A DNA stretch of 64,000 nucleotides from Neobacillus driksii (GTDB lineage: Bacteria; Bacillota; Bacilli; Bacillales; Cytobacillaceae), in NCBI RefSeq assembly GCF_013409995.1, contig NZ_JACCBX010000001.1, forward strand, positions 556,932-620,931, given 5' to 3'. A program made the position numbers and the translations under genes. The notes beneath the pieces are model-generated. The model did no database searches, was not told the DNA's origin, and was given only the letters and a program-made list of their open reading frames with translations. Below are positions 62,460-64,000 of the stretch, piece after piece. Positions within the stretch are counted from its first letter, which is position 1. The number at the start of each line of letters is the position of its first letter.

Positions 62460-63116
62460 TTGGCTATCGGACAAAGAAAATCTATATCAACTGATAGAAA
62501 GAAGAACTTAATTGCTCACTATAGCCCCGAGTCGCTTGTATCAAATCAGTTCCGCTCAATTAGGACAAATATTAACTTCCTAACTACAATCCAATCAATG
62601 AGCACTTTATTAATTACTTCCCCTAATGATGGAGAAGGCAAATCAACAACAGCGGCAAATCTTGCGATTTCTATGTCTCAACAAAAGACTATACTTTTGA
62701 TTGATGCTAATTTAAGAAAACCAACAGTTCATTTATCCTTTAAGATACCAAATACGATTGGCCTTACGTCTGTGCTGGCAAATTTGGAATCTTTAGATAA
62801 TGCTATACACAAATCAGAAATTCCCCAATTAGATTTACTGCCAAGTGGGCCAGTATCACCTTTTCCCTCTGAACTTTTAGCGTCGAAAAGGTTAGAAAAT
62901 TTACTTGAAATCATTTCTAAATCATATGATTATGTATTAATTGATTCTCCATCAATTTTGGGTGCAGTCGATACTAAAGTATTAGCAAATCGCTGCGATG
63001 GTGTAATTCTAGTCGCAAACTCTGGAAAAACAGGGCTAAAACAGACACTTGAAGCAAAAAAAGTTTTGGATTTTGCCAACTCTAATATTGTTGGTGTTAT
63101 TTTGAATGAAAGATAG
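62460..63116 (+). CDS. epsB: BY-kinase-like (CpsD/EpsB) protein with altered Walker A' motif
   Basis: Protein of 218 residues. Walker A D-G-E-G-K-S-T-T is near residues 57-64. Walker A', normally D-X-D-X-R, reads D82-A-N84-L-R86, so the second Asp is Asn. Walker B is V-L-I-D-S-P near 157. The protein ends V-I-L-N-E-R without the C-terminal Tyr cluster that BY-kinases autophosphorylate. The TTG at 62460 has GAGGTGA 5 nt upstream; the GTG at 62451 is inside that site. It may have weak or no kinase activity. Confidence 0.8.
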   Translation: MAIGQRKSISTDRKKNLIAHYSPESLVSNQFRSIRTNINFLTTIQSMSTLLITSPNDGEGKSTTAANLAISMSQQKTILLIDANLRKPTVHLSFKIPNTIGLTSVLANLESLDNAIHKSEIPQLDLLPSGPVSPFPSELLASKRLENLLEIISKSYDYVLIDSPSILGAVDTKVLANRCDGVILVANSGKTGLKQTLEAKKVLDFANSNIVGVILNER

Positions 63117-63189
63117 TTTTTTTATGTAATAATGTTCGTTATAGAGAATATCTGACATATATATTAAGAATTGATAATCAATTTAACTT

Positions 63190-63312
63190 TGGTGATGTCT
63201 CCTAACCGATATAAATGGAGGCACTCGGTCATACTGTGGGTTGAGATATACCTTAGACGCTAGTCGTCGAGAGTATGATGTGAGGCGGGGTTAAATGCCC
63301 CATATTTATATA
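63190..63312 (+). ncRNA. Candidate EAR (epsC leader) RNA element
   Basis: Structured-looking 120-nt non-coding stretch between the epsB-like and epsC-like genes, the place of the EAR antitermination RNA in B. subtilis. Visible pairings are TCATACT (from 63229) with AGTATGA (from 63272) and GGGG with CCCC around 63286-63301. The stretch has higher GC than its flanks. Called by position and structure; I could not compare with the EAR consensus. Confidence 0.55.
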
Positions 63313-63365
63313 AAGATCCTTAATTATGTGTTTTTTATCTAGAACATATAATTAAGATCTTTACA
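63312..63365 (+). promoter_or_regulatory. Long hairpin with a third SinR-like half-site pair
   Basis: AAAGATCCTTAATTATGTG pairs with CATATAATTAAGATCTTT (one bulge, one G-T pair). The loop region holds GTTTTTTATCTAGAAC, a degenerate copy of the operator palindromes upstream of epsA. The following bases are not a T-run, so it is not a clear terminator. Confidence 0.5.
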
Positions 63366-63485
63366 TAAATAAAGGGGATGAAATGGAATGCAATAATAAT
63401 TAGAGTTTTTGGAATTGACAGGAGCAAATAATACGTCCTGAGGTTAACTAGAAAGTAGTACAAACTATTAAATAAGGAGGTACCT

Positions 63486-64000
63486 ATGTCCTATAGCCAG
63501 AGGTTATCGTTATTTATCATTATTGATTCAGGTTTTATCCTTACAGCAATATTTTTAAGTCGTTTTCTTGTTAGTTCAAATTTAAATACTATTACAAACC
63601 CAATGTTTGTGTGTGTGATGGCTCTTCTTTTAAGTCACCATTTTTTGTCATTTAAATTCAAACTTTACAAAAAATTATGGGAGTACGCGAGTATCGGGGA
63701 ACTCCTTATTATTTTTAAAATTGTCACCATCTCGATTTTTTTTACGGCTGTGGTGCAGTTTTTGATATTAGATGAAATTGCCTTCAAGTTGCTTTCGGTT
63801 ACATGGTCTTTACATCTTTTATTAATTGGCGGGTCTAGGTTTTGTTGGCGAATCTTAAGAGATTCCTATTTTTATAAAGAAAGTAATAAAAAGAGAACCC
63901 TTATTATTGGGGCAGGTTCCGCAGGGACAATGGTCGTAAGGCAACTTTTAAAGAATAAAGAGGCAGACTTAGTTCCTGTTGGATTTATTGATGACGATTT
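63486..64000 (+). CDS. epsC: EpsC/CapD-type polysaccharide biosynthesis protein, cut by the window end
   Basis: The first 171 residues are visible. Four transmembrane helices (residues about 8-30, 38-58, 75-98, 103-120) are followed by the start of a dinucleotide-binding domain, T-L-I-I-G-A-G-S-A-G-T near 140, then V-P-V-G-F-I-D-D-D. This is the layout of membrane-bound UDP-sugar 4,6-dehydratases. AAGGAGGT precedes the ATG. The catalytic domain lies outside the window. Confidence 0.85.
   Translation, partial: MSYSQRLSLFIIIDSGFILTAIFLSRFLVSSNLNTITNPMFVCVMALLLSHHFLSFKFKLYKKLWEYASIGELLIIFKIVTISIFFTAVVQFLILDEIAFKLLSVTWSLHLLLIGGSRFCWRILRDSYFYKESNKKRTLIIGAGSAGTMVVRQLLKNKEADLVPVGFIDDD

Overview
The window is chromosomal DNA from a low-GC, endospore-forming Bacillaceae bacterium of the Bacillus/Neobacillus/Mesobacillus type. 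Gene content and order follow the Bacillus subtilis lipA-yut-yuz-yum-yui and yug regions. Sporulation genes are present (kapB, kapD, yutH, a Spo0E-like phosphatase, a YhcN-type lipoprotein), as are S-box control of methionine genes and AAAGGAGGTGAT-type ribosome binding sites. No rRNA, tRNA, IS element, phage or CRISPR array was seen.

Layout. 1-11440: a conserved backbone of lipA (cut by the left edge), yutCDEFGH, the Fe-S genes yutI, yuzD, yuzB and erpA/yutM, and three flavoenzymes (yutJ, yumC, yumB). 11525-23537: a Nudix gene, yuiABC, pepA, a hotdog thioesterase, kapD/kapB, a lipoprotein cyclophilin, a Cu/Zn-SOD-like lipoprotein, a tandem-repeat protein, AlaX and yugE/yugF/yugI. 23691-29764: a broken rocD, glutamate dehydrogenase, an iron-type alcohol dehydrogenase and pgi. 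29853-39836: yugN, a Spo0E-like gene, a YkoS/YkoT/GtrA-type surface glycosylation trio, transporters, yteA and CorA. 40110-42909: a secreted subtilisin next to an RRNPP-type regulator and its probable signal peptide. 43482-53993: flavoprotein, MarR/MFS pair, then metI-metC-yitJ-metH behind a SAM-I riboswitch. 54101-61507: a lasso-peptide cluster. 61590-64000: the start of an eps-like exopolysaccharide operon with SinR-like operators and a structured RNA in the position of the EAR element.

The most novel part is the lasso-peptide cluster. It has a cyclase, a 43-residue precursor, an HPr-kinase-like tailoring kinase, a PqqD-like recognition protein, a transglutaminase-fold protease, an ABC exporter and a nucleotidyltransferase. 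The precursor ends in Ser, as expected for the phosphorylated paeninodin type. Its acceptor Asp is at core position 10 if the usual leader Thr(-2) rule sets the cut site, so either the ring size or the cleavage site is unusual.

Other notable points: a probable NprR/NprX-like peptide-pheromone pair beside a protease; an eps promoter whose 17-bp spacer is almost exactly one SinR-type palindrome; a 7-nt deletion in rocD; a BY-kinase with an altered Walker A' motif and no tyrosine tail; two dispersed non-coding repeat families; and several small genes of under 60 codons. Identifications are by sequence recognition only; no database search was run.
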